Shown: positions 1 to 8,840, counted from the first letter of the stretch. The stretch is 64,000 bases of DNA from Acetomicrobium hydrogeniformans (GCA_016841745.1 JAENYO010000005.1:146439-210438); one strand, 5' to 3'. Translations and numbers: made by a program. Notes: generated from the letters alone by a model not told the origin.

Positions 1-136
1 GAAGGTGCAGAGTTTCAAGGGTATTTGTCTTCCCTGAACCGTTCTCACCGATAAGAAGATTAAGCCCCATGGACCATTCAAGTCTCTGGGGCTTAAGATT
101 TCTGAAATTACGGTTTGCAGAAGATATGCAATACAT
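1..136 (-). CDS. recF: RecF, N-terminal fragment (gene runs off the left edge)
   Basis: About 45 codons of the N-terminus are visible, read on the minus strand from an ATG at 134-136. They include the ATP-binding P-loop GENGSGKT at about residues 31-38 and the preceding strand MGLNLLIG, as expected for RecF, the SMC/Rad50-like ATPase that helps load RecA at gapped DNA. The start lies 4 nt after the dnaN stop, so it is probably co-transcribed and translationally linked with dnaN. The order dnaA-dnaN-recF is the classic origin-proximal order. The rest of the gene is outside the window, so no comment on completeness is possible. Confidence 0.9.
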   Translation of the reverse strand, partial: MYCISSANRNFRNLKPQRLEWSMGLNLLIGENGSGKTNTLETLHL

Positions 137-140
137 CTTC

Positions 141-1319
141 CTATTCTGAAACTTCTCCTTCTTCAATGTCTTCTTCTATGGAGGAAATATCGCTGTCAGT
201 AAGTTTAATTGGCATAAGCATGTAAAGGAAATCATCCTTATTGGGTCTTAACATGGTCATCTGGCCTTCAGGTCCGTTAAATGTAAGATATACCCTTTCA
301 CCCTGTACAGCCTTCAGACCATCGACAAGGTAGCCAACGTTGAAGGCTATAACAAGGGGTTCACCATCGATGGCTGCATCTAGTACTTCCCTTGCCTCTC
401 CTATTTCGGGAGCCCTTCCGCTGAGAGTAAGGTCTCCTTCGGGAGACATTTTCATAAGTACCATTCTACTGAAATCTCTTACAACAATATCAACTCTCTC
501 AAGTGCTGATATGAATTCAGATCTCTTAATTTCCATACTGGAAGTGGTAAGAGGATTAAGTATCTTCTCATAATTGGGGAAAGAAGATTCTATCCTTCGA
601 ATGGAAAACTCAATTCCATCAAGCTGAAAATAAGCGAGAGAATTATCTATAAGGATCCTTACAGGAGCCTTTTCATCAATACTTCCAGCTATCCTGAGAA
701 GCTCCTTCAACCCGGTAAGGGGAAGGAGCATTTCACTATTATCGCCACATTCTTCAACCATGCATTTTGATAAAGATAATCGTCTGCCATCCGTGGATAC
801 TACCCTGACTTCTTTCTCCTTCAGCTGAATCAGGGCAGAACCAAGGTACTTTGGAAATTCTTCTCCTACTGAACCTGCAACAGTACCTTCGGTGAATATT
901 CTGATAAGCTCTGAAACTTTAATATCACAAAAAAGGTCTGCACTTTCGGATGAAGGAAGATTAGGAAATTCTTCAGGGGAATATGTGGTAAAACGGTATC
1001 TGTTCCTCCCGGCAATAAGAGTTCCCCTGCCATCCTTGTTTATATCGACTGAAAATGTCTGGGTAGGAGCTTTCTTGAAAAGCTCACCAACTACTTTTAT
1101 TGGAAAAACTATATCTCCCGCTTCTTCCACAACCACACCGGAGGCCCTGCATTTTACAGATGTTTTAAGGTCTGTAGCTTCAAGGGTCACTTCAGAAGCG
1201 TTTTTGTTGGCCCTGCAAAATATTCCGGCCAGACTGTTTATGGTACTTTTTGAGCTTGTTGCCCTTTCTGCAATCTGCCAACTTTTCATGAACGATGATC
1301 TTTCAACCTGGAGTTTCAT
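141..1319 (-). CDS. dnaN: DNA polymerase III beta subunit (sliding clamp)
   Basis: The 392-residue product has the usual length of bacterial beta clamps. It starts MKLQVERSSFMKSWQIAER and has three repeated clamp folds; stretches such as STDGRRLSLSK (domain 2) and the C-terminal LMPIKL are typical. It encircles DNA as a dimer and tethers polymerase III and repair factors. The start ATG at 1317-1319 has a strong Shine-Dalgarno GGGAGGGG a few bases upstream. It sits between dnaA and recF on the same strand. The acidic tail rich in D and E after LMPIKL is a small extension beyond the clamp fold. The call is secure. Confidence 0.97.
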   Translation of the reverse strand: MKLQVERSSFMKSWQIAERATSSKSTINSLAGIFCRANKNASEVTLEATDLKTSVKCRASGVVVEEAGDIVFPIKVVGELFKKAPTQTFSVDINKDGRGTLIAGRNRYRFTTYSPEEFPNLPSSESADLFCDIKVSELIRIFTEGTVAGSVGEEFPKYLGSALIQLKEKEVRVVSTDGRRLSLSKCMVEECGDNSEMLLPLTGLKELLRIAGSIDEKAPVRILIDNSLAYFQLDGIEFSIRRIESSFPNYEKILNPLTTSSMEIKRSEFISALERVDIVVRDFSRMVLMKMSPEGDLTLSGRAPEIGEAREVLDAAIDGEPLVIAFNVGYLVDGLKAVQGERVYLTFNGPEGQMTMLRPNKDDFLYMLMPIKLTDSDISSIEEDIEEGEVSE

Positions 1320-1556
1320 GTTATCCCCTCCCTTATTGCTTCTTTATCTTTTAAATATAAGTAAAATAGTAGTTCTAGTAGTAAGGTATGTGTATTTGTG
1401 GAAAACTATTGTTTCATATTGGTGTTACACGCTTTTTACTGTGAATAAATTTGTGATGAACCCTGCCGGGTTATACACACTATCCACATAGGAATTGTGA
1501 AAAAGTAAGTATTTCTTTAGTGTCCACAATCTATTTCCAGTAGAATCACCCTTAAA
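1320..1556. other. Probable oriC, unwinding side (dnaA-dnaN intergenic)
   Basis: This 237-bp gap holds DnaA-box matches (consensus TTATNCACA): 1397-1405 minus (TTTTCCACA, one mismatch), 1440-1448 minus (TTATTCACA), 1471-1479 plus (TTATACACA) and 1480-1488 plus (CTATCCACA, one mismatch). A further perfect TTATCCACA lies at 1576-1584 inside the dnaA 3' end. Left of the 1397 box, 1367-1386 reads TAGTAGTTCTAGTAGTAAGG. Read 3' to 5' away from the box this gives AAT, GAT, GAT, CTT, GAT, GAT, which resembles the DnaA-trio element of the bacterial basal unwinding system. Next to it is an A/T-rich stretch (1341-1366). The layout matches the B. subtilis arrangement, in which strand opening occurs between dnaA and dnaN. 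Function is inferred, not shown. Confidence 0.75.
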
Positions 1557-2891
1557 TCACAGTTTTTCCTCTATGTTATCCACAATTTTTTTAACTCTGG
1601 GCTGCTCCACCAGGAGTTTGTCCACTTTTCTCTGGGCATGGAGAACCGTGGTATGGTCCTTCTTGTTAAAGGCAAATCCTATCTGCTGAAGACTTGATTC
1701 AGTATGCTTTCTCGAAAGATACATGGCTATCTGTCTTGCAAAAGCTATCTGAGATGTTCTTTTGCTGCTTTTCAGGTCTTCTACAGTAAAGCTGAAATTC
1801 TCTGCAACTATCTGCTGAATTGTTTCAACACTTACCGGACCATGAGATACATGGCGGATAACATCTTTAAGCCATATGGCGGCATTATCCACAGTCATAG
1901 GTTCACTGTTGAGGGCAGAACAGGCTATTATCCTGTTCAGGGCTCCCTCAAGTTCTCTGATATTACTGGGAACATTGTTTGCCAGGAAATCTATTATTTC
2001 AGGAGGAATTGATGCATTACGGTTCTGAGCCTTGGTTTCTAAAATGGCCATCCTGGTCTCGAAATCGGGCAATTGAATATCTGTAACAAGTCCCCATTCG
2101 AAACGGCTTACCAGCCTGTCTTCTATGCTCTGGATATCCTTGGGAGGCCGGTCAGAACTTATGACTATCTGCTTTTTTGAGTTATGGAGACTGTTGAAGG
2201 TATGGAAAAATTCTTCCTGGGTACTTTCCTTGTTAGCCAGAAACTGAATATCATCTATAAGGAGAATATCTACATTACGGTATTTTGATTTGAATTCCTG
2301 TGTGCGGTTGTTTTTGATCGAAGTTATGAGCTCATTGGTGAACTTTTCAGAGCTTACATAGGTAACCTTGAGATTACTTCCCTTATTGCTGTCAAGATAG
2401 TAGTGTCCTATGGCATGCATCAGGTGGGTCTTTCCAAGACCTACACCTCCCCATATAAAAAGGGGATTATATGCTTCACCTGGAGTTTCGGCTACGGCAA
2501 GACTTGCAGCATGGGCAAGACGATTGGATTTTCCAACGACGAAGTTTCCGAAGACATAGCTGGGATTAAGACCAGATCGTGGATTTAAAACTGGCGAGGC
2601 TTGTGCGGCCTTTTCCGCTCTTTTCTGCTCGTCTTTCTTGGCTTCTGCGGCGACCTTCATCTCAATCCTTTCCGCAAAGCCCTTTTCTATGACGAGTTCG
2701 GTAAGGTCTTCCAGAAATCTGGAGGAGATCTGTTCTTTTACGAATACATTTGGTACATCAAGTAGAAGGATATTTTGCTCAATGGAAAGGGGAACGCATG
2801 TTTTAAGCCATATATCCGAAGCCCCTTTATCAAGTCTTTCTTCTGCGGTTTCCAGAATATCCTGCCATATTTCCTTTACGTTTTGCTCCAA
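1557..2891 (-). CDS. dnaA: Chromosomal replication initiator DnaA
   Basis: This AAA+ initiator binds DnaA boxes and melts oriC. Visible parts are domain I (EIWQDILETAEERL), Walker A GGVGLGKTH, Walker B ILLIDDIQF, the sensor region around SRFEWGLVTDIQLPDF, and domain IV with the DnaA signature KKDHTTVLHAQRKVDKL near the C-terminus. The frame stays open upstream to 2942, but I favour the TTG at 2889-2891 (about 444 aa). It lies 6 nt after AGGGGTG and gives a normal domain I; a GTG three codons further up is the alternative. DnaA boxes flank the gene on both sides, so autoregulation is likely. The gene name is certain and the start is provisional. Confidence 0.96.
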   Translation of the reverse strand: MEQNVKEIWQDILETAEERLDKGASDIWLKTCVPLSIEQNILLLDVPNVFVKEQISSRFLEDLTELVIEKGFAERIEMKVAAEAKKDEQKRAEKAAQASPVLNPRSGLNPSYVFGNFVVGKSNRLAHAASLAVAETPGEAYNPLFIWGGVGLGKTHLMHAIGHYYLDSNKGSNLKVTYVSSEKFTNELITSIKNNRTQEFKSKYRNVDILLIDDIQFLANKESTQEEFFHTFNSLHNSKKQIVISSDRPPKDIQSIEDRLVSRFEWGLVTDIQLPDFETRMAILETKAQNRNASIPPEIIDFLANNVPSNIRELEGALNRIIACSALNSEPMTVDNAAIWLKDVIRHVSHGPVSVETIQQIVAENFSFTVEDLKSSKRTSQIAFARQIAMYLSRKHTESSLQQIGFAFNKKDHTTVLHAQRKVDKLLVEQPRVKKIVDNIEEKL

Positions 2892-2942
2892 AACCTTCAC
2901 CCCTGATAACACAATCTTGATCACAAGCCAACTAATCCACAA

Positions 2943-3264
2943 AAGTTATCCACATATCCACAGTTATGCACTCGCTTTGTGTATAAATCTGACCGGCGAA
3001 GTTGCTGATTATAACAGCGTTTTGACAAAAAAAAATCCTGCTAAGGAATACTGATCAAGTTTCACCAAATGGGAATAGTGGTATTTTCACATATTTATCC
3101 ACATGATATTCACGGGGGTGGATAAATAGATATCCTCCGGGAGTATTTCAAGAATACAACAACAGGCGAACTCCAGAGGATTTTAGACAGTCCAGACTGA
3201 ATAATAACATAGGATAGGGCTCTTTTGTGTATAACATGTCAGGATTTTCCATTATGGTGGATAA
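2943..3264. other. DnaA-box cluster upstream of dnaA (second half of a bipartite origin / dnaA promoter region)
   Basis: Seven DnaA-box matches lie in about 320 bp: 2946-2954 plus TTATCCACA; 2954-2962 plus ATATCCACA (one mismatch); 2978-2986 minus TTATACACA; 3095-3103 plus TTATCCACA; 3117-3125 minus TTATCCACC (one mismatch); 3226-3234 minus TTATACACA; 3256-3264 minus TTATCCACC. No gene is evident between dnaA and the DHH gene. An open frame on the minus strand at 3148-3624 looks like chance: it runs through the boxes and into the DHH gene. The region should contain the dnaA promoter, but I cannot name its elements with confidence. Confidence 0.75.
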
Positions 3265-3351
3265 CTTACTACTTAAGGCCCATTTTTTAATATACAATAG
3301 CTTTACGAAATGAACAGAAATAGAAGAGAAAAACACCGAGGAGGTATATTC

Positions 3352-4365
3352 TTGAGTTTTCCACAGAACCTGCTTCACATAATCAGTCACACCGATCTGG
3401 ATGGAATTGTATCTGCGGCCCTGGCCTGGCATGTAAACTACGGTAGATATCCTCTGAAAGTAACCCTTGCGGGTTACGGCACGGTAGATAATCTCATACA
3501 GGAAAGTCTTCAGAAAGAAGAATCCTTTATGGTTCTCGACCTGTTCTGCCAGTATGACCGTACTGTAGACGAGATAGATAAACGTTTCCTTGAAGGAAGC
3601 CAGCCACTGGTCTTCGATCATCATGAAAGCAATTTTTCAAAATATTCCAACAGACCATGGCTTGAGCTTGATATAAATTACTGTGCAGCCAGGGTTTACT
3701 TTAACTGGGTAAGGTCTACATCTTCTGATCCCGGAACCCTTTCAAGGCTTAAAGATCTTGAAGCCATAACAGAGATAGCCAACGACAGAGATCTCTGGAT
3801 AAATTCCATCCCTGAAAGCAGGTTATGGCATGCCCTTGTGACCCTATGCGGTCCCTGGAGCGTTTTTACAAGACTTGTTGCAGATCCATCGGGAGATCTT
3901 AATTCCAATGAGAAGTTCATAGCCCGGGCTTTCGTGGAAGATCAGGAGAAGAGATTTATCAAGGCCGTCGAATCAATAAAGAGTAATGGCAGGGATCTTT
4001 CCTTTATCGGAGATGGGATCCTGGAATTTGGTGATGTATCGGATTTCGGAGGTCTTGTTCTTGACAGGATGGATTCTCCTCCCCTCCTTCTAGCCGTAGC
4101 GACAAAAAGGTTCAGGGGAGACTGGGCTGTTTCCCTTCGGAGCAGAGATGGTTTTGCCGGCAGAGTTTCGGCTATTCTGCAGGATGGGAAGAAAGTAAGG
4201 GGAGGAGGACATGAAAATGCTGCAGCCCTGTATTTCCCGCCTTCCTATTCTGAAACAAGGATCCGTGAAAGCCTCGAAACGGCACTTCATACCCTGAAGG
4301 AACAGGAAAAACCCATGGGAGCCACCCTGGGAGACTTGTTCAGGGATTTATCAAATAATAAATAA
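3352..4365 (+). CDS. DHH-family phosphoesterase (NrnA/NrnB-like)
   Basis: The product is a 337-residue DHH/DHHA1 phosphoesterase. The N-terminal metal site is visible as HTDLDG (about residues 13-18) and FDHHES (DHH motif, about residues 91-96). The C-terminal DHHA1 motif GGGHENAAAL lies near residue 285. Enzymes of this type use Mn2+ and two aspartate/histidine clusters to hydrolyse short oligoribonucleotides, pAp or linear cyclic-dinucleotide products such as pGpG. The length and lack of extra domains fit the NrnB/NrnA group rather than RecJ or GdpP. The chosen start is TTG at 3352, 7 nt after GAGGAGG. The frame extends 14 codons further to an ATG without a good ribosome site. The exact substrate is unknown. 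Confidence 0.85.
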   Translation: MSFPQNLLHIISHTDLDGIVSAALAWHVNYGRYPLKVTLAGYGTVDNLIQESLQKEESFMVLDLFCQYDRTVDEIDKRFLEGSQPLVFDHHESNFSKYSNRPWLELDINYCAARVYFNWVRSTSSDPGTLSRLKDLEAITEIANDRDLWINSIPESRLWHALVTLCGPWSVFTRLVADPSGDLNSNEKFIARAFVEDQEKRFIKAVESIKSNGRDLSFIGDGILEFGDVSDFGGLVLDRMDSPPLLLAVATKRFRGDWAVSLRSRDGFAGRVSAILQDGKKVRGGGHENAAALYFPPSYSETRIRESLETALHTLKEQEKPMGATLGDLFRDLSNNK

Positions 4366-4435
4366 AAGAAGCATGTACCATTGAAAAATATACGTTAATG
4401 AATAATTGACCTTATTCTGCTGAAGGAAGAATATA

Positions 4436-5419
4436 ATGCATAAAATACTTTTCTCTCTGTCTCTTATAATATCAGGAGTTTTTTCAGGCTATATTATTCA
4501 GTTTATGGTTCAAAGGGGAATCCTTCAGCTTCCCCTGGATCTTGCCTGTCTTAGAAGAAATATCCAGAAGGCAGTTATTCTATTTATTGTTCCGTTAACG
4601 GTCATAGGAGCACTCTGGAAAATAGAGTTTGATGATATAAGAGTGGCAGCCTTTCCCCTCATTGGAGCATGTCACTATGTTCTTGGCGGTATTTTTGCCC
4701 TTCTTGCTGCAAAACTTCTTAAACTGGACAGAAAAAAAACGGGTTCCCTCTTCTGCAGCGGTTTTTTCACCAACATTGGATCCGTCGGAGGTCTTGTTGT
4801 TTATACTTTCCTCGGAGAAGATGGATTTGCGCTGGTTCCTGTATATCATCTTTTCGGTCACTTTTTTTATTACACGTTGGGGTTCCCCATAGCAAGATTC
4901 TATAGCTCAAGCCAGAAAACGGGGGATCCCCTGCTTCCCGTGATAAGAAGAGTGCTTTCGGATAAATTTGTAAGGGCAACTGTAAGTGCCATAATAATAG
5001 GGAGCTTGCTTAACTTATCTGGAATAGAAAGACCAACTTTTTACGCTGTTGTCAATTCTATTTTCATTCCTGTTGCTGCTTTCCTGATGCTTGTATCAAT
5101 AGGACTGGCAATGCGTTTCAGCAAGGTATGGTCCTATCCCAGGGAATGTATGGCCATCGGGATCATTAGAATGATAATAATGCCCATGGTCCTTCCTATG
5201 ATAGCCTTTTTCCTGGGCTATCATACCCTTATGGGAGGAATTGCTTTTAAAGTGGTCTTGATATTATCCTTTATGCCGGTCGCTTTTATCGGGATGATCC
5301 CCCCCTCAATTTATGATCTCGATCTTGACCTTTCAAATTCATGCTGGCTTTTTTCTACGGCGAGCCTTATATTTGTTATTCCTGTTTTATTCCTTGTCCT
5401 TTCGGTTATCCCCTTTTGA
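4436..5419 (+). CDS. AEC-family permease, copy 1
   Basis: The product is a 327-residue, very hydrophobic protein with about ten predicted membrane segments. It resembles the auxin efflux carrier (AEC) family of bacterial permeases, with a glycine-rich centre (GFFTNIGSVGGLVVYTFLGEDGFAL) and the C-terminal half MLVSIGLAMRF ... VILSFMPVAF. Bacterial members export or import small organic acids or amino-acid-like compounds; the substrate cannot be told here. It starts ATG with SD-like GAAGGAAG just upstream. The next gene is a close paralogue of the same length, so this is a tandem duplication. The name AEC is a family-level inference from the topology and motifs. Confidence 0.75.
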   Translation: MHKILFSLSLIISGVFSGYIIQFMVQRGILQLPLDLACLRRNIQKAVILFIVPLTVIGALWKIEFDDIRVAAFPLIGACHYVLGGIFALLAAKLLKLDRKKTGSLFCSGFFTNIGSVGGLVVYTFLGEDGFALVPVYHLFGHFFYYTLGFPIARFYSSSQKTGDPLLPVIRRVLSDKFVRATVSAIIIGSLLNLSGIERPTFYAVVNSIFIPVAAFLMLVSIGLAMRFSKVWSYPRECMAIGIIRMIIMPMVLPMIAFFLGYHTLMGGIAFKVVLILSFMPVAFIGMIPPSIYDLDLDLSNSCWLFSTASLIFVIPVLFLVLSVIPF

Positions 5420-5471
5420 TGCAGGGGCTGTTCTGCAGGGTTTGAATTTCTGGTGATAGGGGAAAGATATT

Positions 5472-6452
5472 ATGCATAAAATTATTTTTTCGCTGGGGCT
5501 TATATTTTTCGGGCTTTCCTTCGGTTACAGCATTCAGGTCCTTGTAAGGACAGGTAAACTAAGACTTCCCATTCATATTGATCATTTGAGAAAGGGTATC
5601 CAGAAGGGAGTTCTTCTTTTTGTCGTTCCTGTTACTGTCATGGGAGCCATCTGGATAATGAACCTTGAAGACATGAGAATCGTAGCTCTTCCCTTTATGG
5701 GGGCATTCCATTTTCTTCTCGGAGGCACTATTGCCATCTTTGGCGCAAGACTTTTCGGACTCGATAAAAAAGAAACTGGTTCCCTTTTCTGTTGCGGTTT
5801 CTTCACAAATATAGGGTCGGTAGGAGGGCTGATAACCTACATGCTTCTAGGGGAAAAGGGATTTGCCCTTGTCCCCGTTTACAAGGTGATCGGAGATATT
5901 ATCTATTACGCAGTTGGTTTTCCGGTGGCAAAATTTTTCAGTACTTCTTCTGTAAAAAAAGAGTCGGTAGGGGCTGTCCTGAAAAGAGTAAGCAGGGACA
6001 TTTTTGTTATAGCTTCCCTGGTAGCTATAACCATTGGAACTGCTCTTAATCTCGCCGGCATTGAAAGGCCCTTCTTTTACACTAAAATTAATGCCCTCTT
6101 TATTCCTATGAGTGCCTTCCTGATGTTAACTTCAATAGGTCTTGCCATGAGCTTTGGCAAGGTTAAGAATTATAAAAGAGAATGTTTCCTTATCTCATGC
6201 ATCAAGTTTGTTATCATGCCGGTCGTTCTGGGATCACTGGCCCTTCTTCTTGGTTTTGGTGAACTTATGGGCGGTCTTGTGCTTAAAGTTGTGGTTATCC
6301 TTTCCTTCATGCCCGTTGCTTTTACGGCTCTTGTTCCTCCGTCGATCTACGAACTGGATCTTGACCTTGCCAATGCCTGCTGGCTCGTTACAACTTTGTG
6401 TCTGGTTTTTATTATTCCCTTTCTTTCAGTGGTTATGAATTTTTTATCCTGA
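5472..6452 (+). CDS. AEC-family permease, copy 2 (tandem paralogue)
   Basis: The 326 residues align end to end with the preceding gene. Both start MHKI and share LLFVVPVTVMGAIW / LFIVPLTVIGALW, CGFFTNIGSVGGL, IERPFFY / IERPTFY, MLTSIGLAMSF / MLVSIGLAMRF, and end in a VILSFMPVAF segment followed by PPSIYELDLDL. Both have about ten membrane segments. The 52-bp gap and same strand suggest one operon. Retention of two copies suggests either two substrates or a heteromeric or dosage role; nothing in the sequence decides this. The 144-bp gap after it may carry a promoter for the next gene (TACAAT at 6553-6558), but no good -35 was seen. Confidence 0.75.
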   Translation: MHKIIFSLGLIFFGLSFGYSIQVLVRTGKLRLPIHIDHLRKGIQKGVLLFVVPVTVMGAIWIMNLEDMRIVALPFMGAFHFLLGGTIAIFGARLFGLDKKETGSLFCCGFFTNIGSVGGLITYMLLGEKGFALVPVYKVIGDIIYYAVGFPVAKFFSTSSVKKESVGAVLKRVSRDIFVIASLVAITIGTALNLAGIERPFFYTKINALFIPMSAFLMLTSIGLAMSFGKVKNYKRECFLISCIKFVIMPVVLGSLALLLGFGELMGGLVLKVVVILSFMPVAFTALVPPSIYELDLDLANACWLVTTLCLVFIIPFLSVVMNFLS

Positions 6453-6596
6453 GTTGAACATGGAATTGGAGAAACCGGTTTATCTCCTGCTACGATAACA
6501 ATAAGGTGTCTTTTTCAAGATCAGGTATTCCATTTTACCCTTCAGATAATGGTACAATAAGTAATAATAATTATCACGAAAGGTGATGGTTCTGTA

Positions 6597-7778
6597 ATGG
6601 CTATATATCTTAATAATGCTGCCACTTCATGGCCCAAACCCGAGGTTGTTCCCAGGGCTATGTTCGATTTCCTGACAAGCAAGGGCGCAAATCTTGCCAG
6701 GGGAGCCGCTGCGAAGCGGGATCTCTGCACCATGGATATGGTTATGTGCTGCAGGGAGAATATTGCAAAGATATTTGATGGATTCCAGGATGCAGACCCG
6801 AGATATGTGACCTTTACACCAAACATAACTGAAGCCCTTAATGTCGTTCTTAAGGGCTATCTTAAACCTGGCATGAAGGTTGTCACATCGAGTATGGAGC
6901 ACAATGCATCCATGAGACCCCTGAGAAAACTGGAACAGAAGGGCGTAATAGAACTGACTGTGATCAAATGTGACAGGGAAGGGGTCCTCCATCTGGAAGA
7001 TCTCAACGCTGCCATGGAAAAGGATCACTTTGATCTCATGGTATTCACCCACGCGAGTAACATCTGCGGTACCGTCCAGGATCTGCCGGGAATCTCTGCC
7101 ATCTGTAACGGATATGGAGTACCCCTTGTTCTGGACAGCGCCCAGACTGCAGGCGTAATTCCCATTTCAGCTTCGGAGCTTAATCTTGCAGCTCTTTGTT
7201 TTACAGGCCATAAGGGCCTTATGGGTCCCCAGGGGATGGGTGGAATTTTATGGAGGCCCGATTTTGCCGGGGAAGTTGATTGCTTCATTGAAGGAGGAAC
7301 AGGAAGTTTTTCTCACCTGGAATTTCAGCCGGATATGATGCCAGACAAGTTTGAGGCCGGAACGCCAAATCTTCCGGGAATTGCCGGGCTTCTAGCTGCA
7401 ACAGAATGGCTTCTTGAGGAAAGCATCGAAAATATTCAATCCAGGGAATATGAACTTGGCAGCTTCCTTCTCCATGGGTTGAAGAAACTGCAAGGCCTTG
7501 AATTAGCTGGTAAAATGACCATGGAGGGGAGATTGCCGGTCTTCCCCATCAACTTCAAGGGACGGGATCATGCCGAAGTGGCAGCCCAGCTTGCTGATGA
7601 TCCGGGAATAGAGACAAGACCTGGTCTTCACTGTGCTCCAACAGCCCATAAAACCATAGGTACCTGGGGAAGCGGCGGAGCAATGAGAGTCAGCGTAGGA
7701 TATTTCAACACCGAGGAAGAGATAGAAATATTTCTAAAAGCCCTTGAGGGAATCCTTTCCATACCGGCAGAGGCATAA
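6597..7778 (+). CDS. Class V aminotransferase, cysteine desulfurase-type
   Basis: This is a 393-residue PLP enzyme. It begins IYLNNAATSWPKP, the usual start of the cysteine desulfurase-like family. It carries the PLP lysine in FTGHKGLMGPQG (about residues 202-213) and a C-terminal RPGLHCAPTAHKTIGT whose cysteine is in the expected position for the sulfur-accepting residue. Members remove sulfur from cysteine as a persulfide for iron-sulfur or other thio-cofactor synthesis. No iscU, sufU or other cluster-assembly partner is adjacent; a PLP-dependent ammonia-lyase follows. The ATG start has AAAGGTGATGG nearby. The subfamily is well supported, and the physiological sulfur acceptor is unknown. 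Confidence 0.88.
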   Translation: MAIYLNNAATSWPKPEVVPRAMFDFLTSKGANLARGAAAKRDLCTMDMVMCCRENIAKIFDGFQDADPRYVTFTPNITEALNVVLKGYLKPGMKVVTSSMEHNASMRPLRKLEQKGVIELTVIKCDREGVLHLEDLNAAMEKDHFDLMVFTHASNICGTVQDLPGISAICNGYGVPLVLDSAQTAGVIPISASELNLAALCFTGHKGLMGPQGMGGILWRPDFAGEVDCFIEGGTGSFSHLEFQPDMMPDKFEAGTPNLPGIAGLLAATEWLLEESIENIQSREYELGSFLLHGLKKLQGLELAGKMTMEGRLPVFPINFKGRDHAEVAAQLADDPGIETRPGLHCAPTAHKTIGTWGSGGAMRVSVGYFNTEEEIEIFLKALEGILSIPAEA

Positions 7779-7805
7779 ATCTTGATATAAGGAAGGTGAT
7801 CTCTC

Positions 7806-8777
7806 TTGGTTATTGATCCGACCATTACCGATGTTCTTTTAGCTTATCGTTTTCTCAAAAACAGGGTAAGACATACCCCAACAGAAAGATCCGTGCCCTT
7901 GAGCGAAAAACTTGGGACCAATGTTTTCATTAAGTGGGAGAACCAGCAGATAGCCGGATCATTCAAACTTCGGGGAGCTCTTAACAAAATGTTCAGCCTC
8001 TCCTGTGATGAAACAAAGCTTGGAGTAGTGACACCATCAAGCGGAAACCATGCCCAGGGTGTCGCCATAGCCGCAAAGATGCTTGAAGTTCGGGCCGTTA
8101 TCTGTGTTCCGGGTGTATGTCCCATGACCAAGCAGAAAGCCATAAAGATGCGGGGCGGCGAGTTTGTAGACCTGAGGGTCATAGGGCATTTTTACGATGA
8201 TGCAGAGGCAGAGGCAAAGAGACTTGCCCGTGAGGAAGGACTGACCTTTGTTTCATCTTACGAAGACCATTTTGTGGTGAGCGGTGCTGGAACATTAGGG
8301 TTCGAATTCATGATGGATGAGCCCGAACTCGATGTTCTTGTGGTTCCAGCCGGAGGAGGAGGTCTGTTAAACGGTATTGCAATAGCGGCCAAGGCATTGA
8401 GACCTCACGTCGAGCTATATGGTATCCAGTCTGTTGCATCCCAGCCATGGATAAAGTCCTGGCCTCTGGGTAAGGTCGTGGAAGTTGAATACGAAGATTC
8501 CCTTGCTGATGGACTGATGGGATCCATACCTCAGAGTCTGCTGGATCTTTCAAAGAAAAGGATCAAGGATTTCCTGGCAGTTACCGAGGATGATATTGCC
8601 CGTGCCATAGCCTTTCTCCATAATGAACACCACCAGGTGGTGGAAGGATCAGGAGCCATAGGTGTGGCGGCCCTCCTTGCGGGTAAAATACCTGTAGAAG
8701 GTAAAAATGTAGGAGTTGTTATTTCCGGAGGCAATATAGATAAAAAGAGGCTTATGGAGGTACTTAATAAATTTTAG
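7806..8777 (+). CDS. Threonine/serine dehydratase (ammonia-lyase), catabolic type
   Basis: This is a 323-residue fold-type II PLP enzyme with the PLP lysine in GSFKLRGALNK (about residues 46-56), SSGNHAQGVA (phosphate/substrate loop) and the glycine-rich PAGGGGLLNG. It lacks the C-terminal ACT-like regulatory domain of biosynthetic IlvA, so it is closer to TdcB-type catabolic threonine dehydratases; serine racemase is a related possibility. It would convert L-threonine to 2-oxobutyrate and ammonia, which would suit an amino-acid-fermenting anaerobe. The start is TTG at 7806, behind AAGGAAGGTGAT. It lies 27 bp after the desulfurase-type gene, probably in one transcript, and is followed by a strong terminator. 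Confidence 0.88.
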   Translation: MVIDPTITDVLLAYRFLKNRVRHTPTERSVPLSEKLGTNVFIKWENQQIAGSFKLRGALNKMFSLSCDETKLGVVTPSSGNHAQGVAIAAKMLEVRAVICVPGVCPMTKQKAIKMRGGEFVDLRVIGHFYDDAEAEAKRLAREEGLTFVSSYEDHFVVSGAGTLGFEFMMDEPELDVLVVPAGGGGLLNGIAIAAKALRPHVELYGIQSVASQPWIKSWPLGKVVEVEYEDSLADGLMGSIPQSLLDLSKKRIKDFLAVTEDDIARAIAFLHNEHHQVVEGSGAIGVAALLAGKIPVEGKNVGVVISGGNIDKKRLMEVLNKF

Positions 8778-8840
8778 ATTTACGATTTTGGATTTTGGAT
8801 TGAAAACAAGAACCGAAAAACATATGAGAGAGAAATACAT

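Noticed and set aside
892-1491. Plus-strand open frame of ~199 codons across the dnaN start
   Set aside because: It lies opposite dnaN, covers the DnaA boxes, has no ribosome site and resembles no protein.
3148-3624. Minus-strand frame of ~158 codons upstream of dnaA
   Set aside because: It crosses the DnaA-box cluster and the start of the DHH gene; no start signal or recognisable domain.
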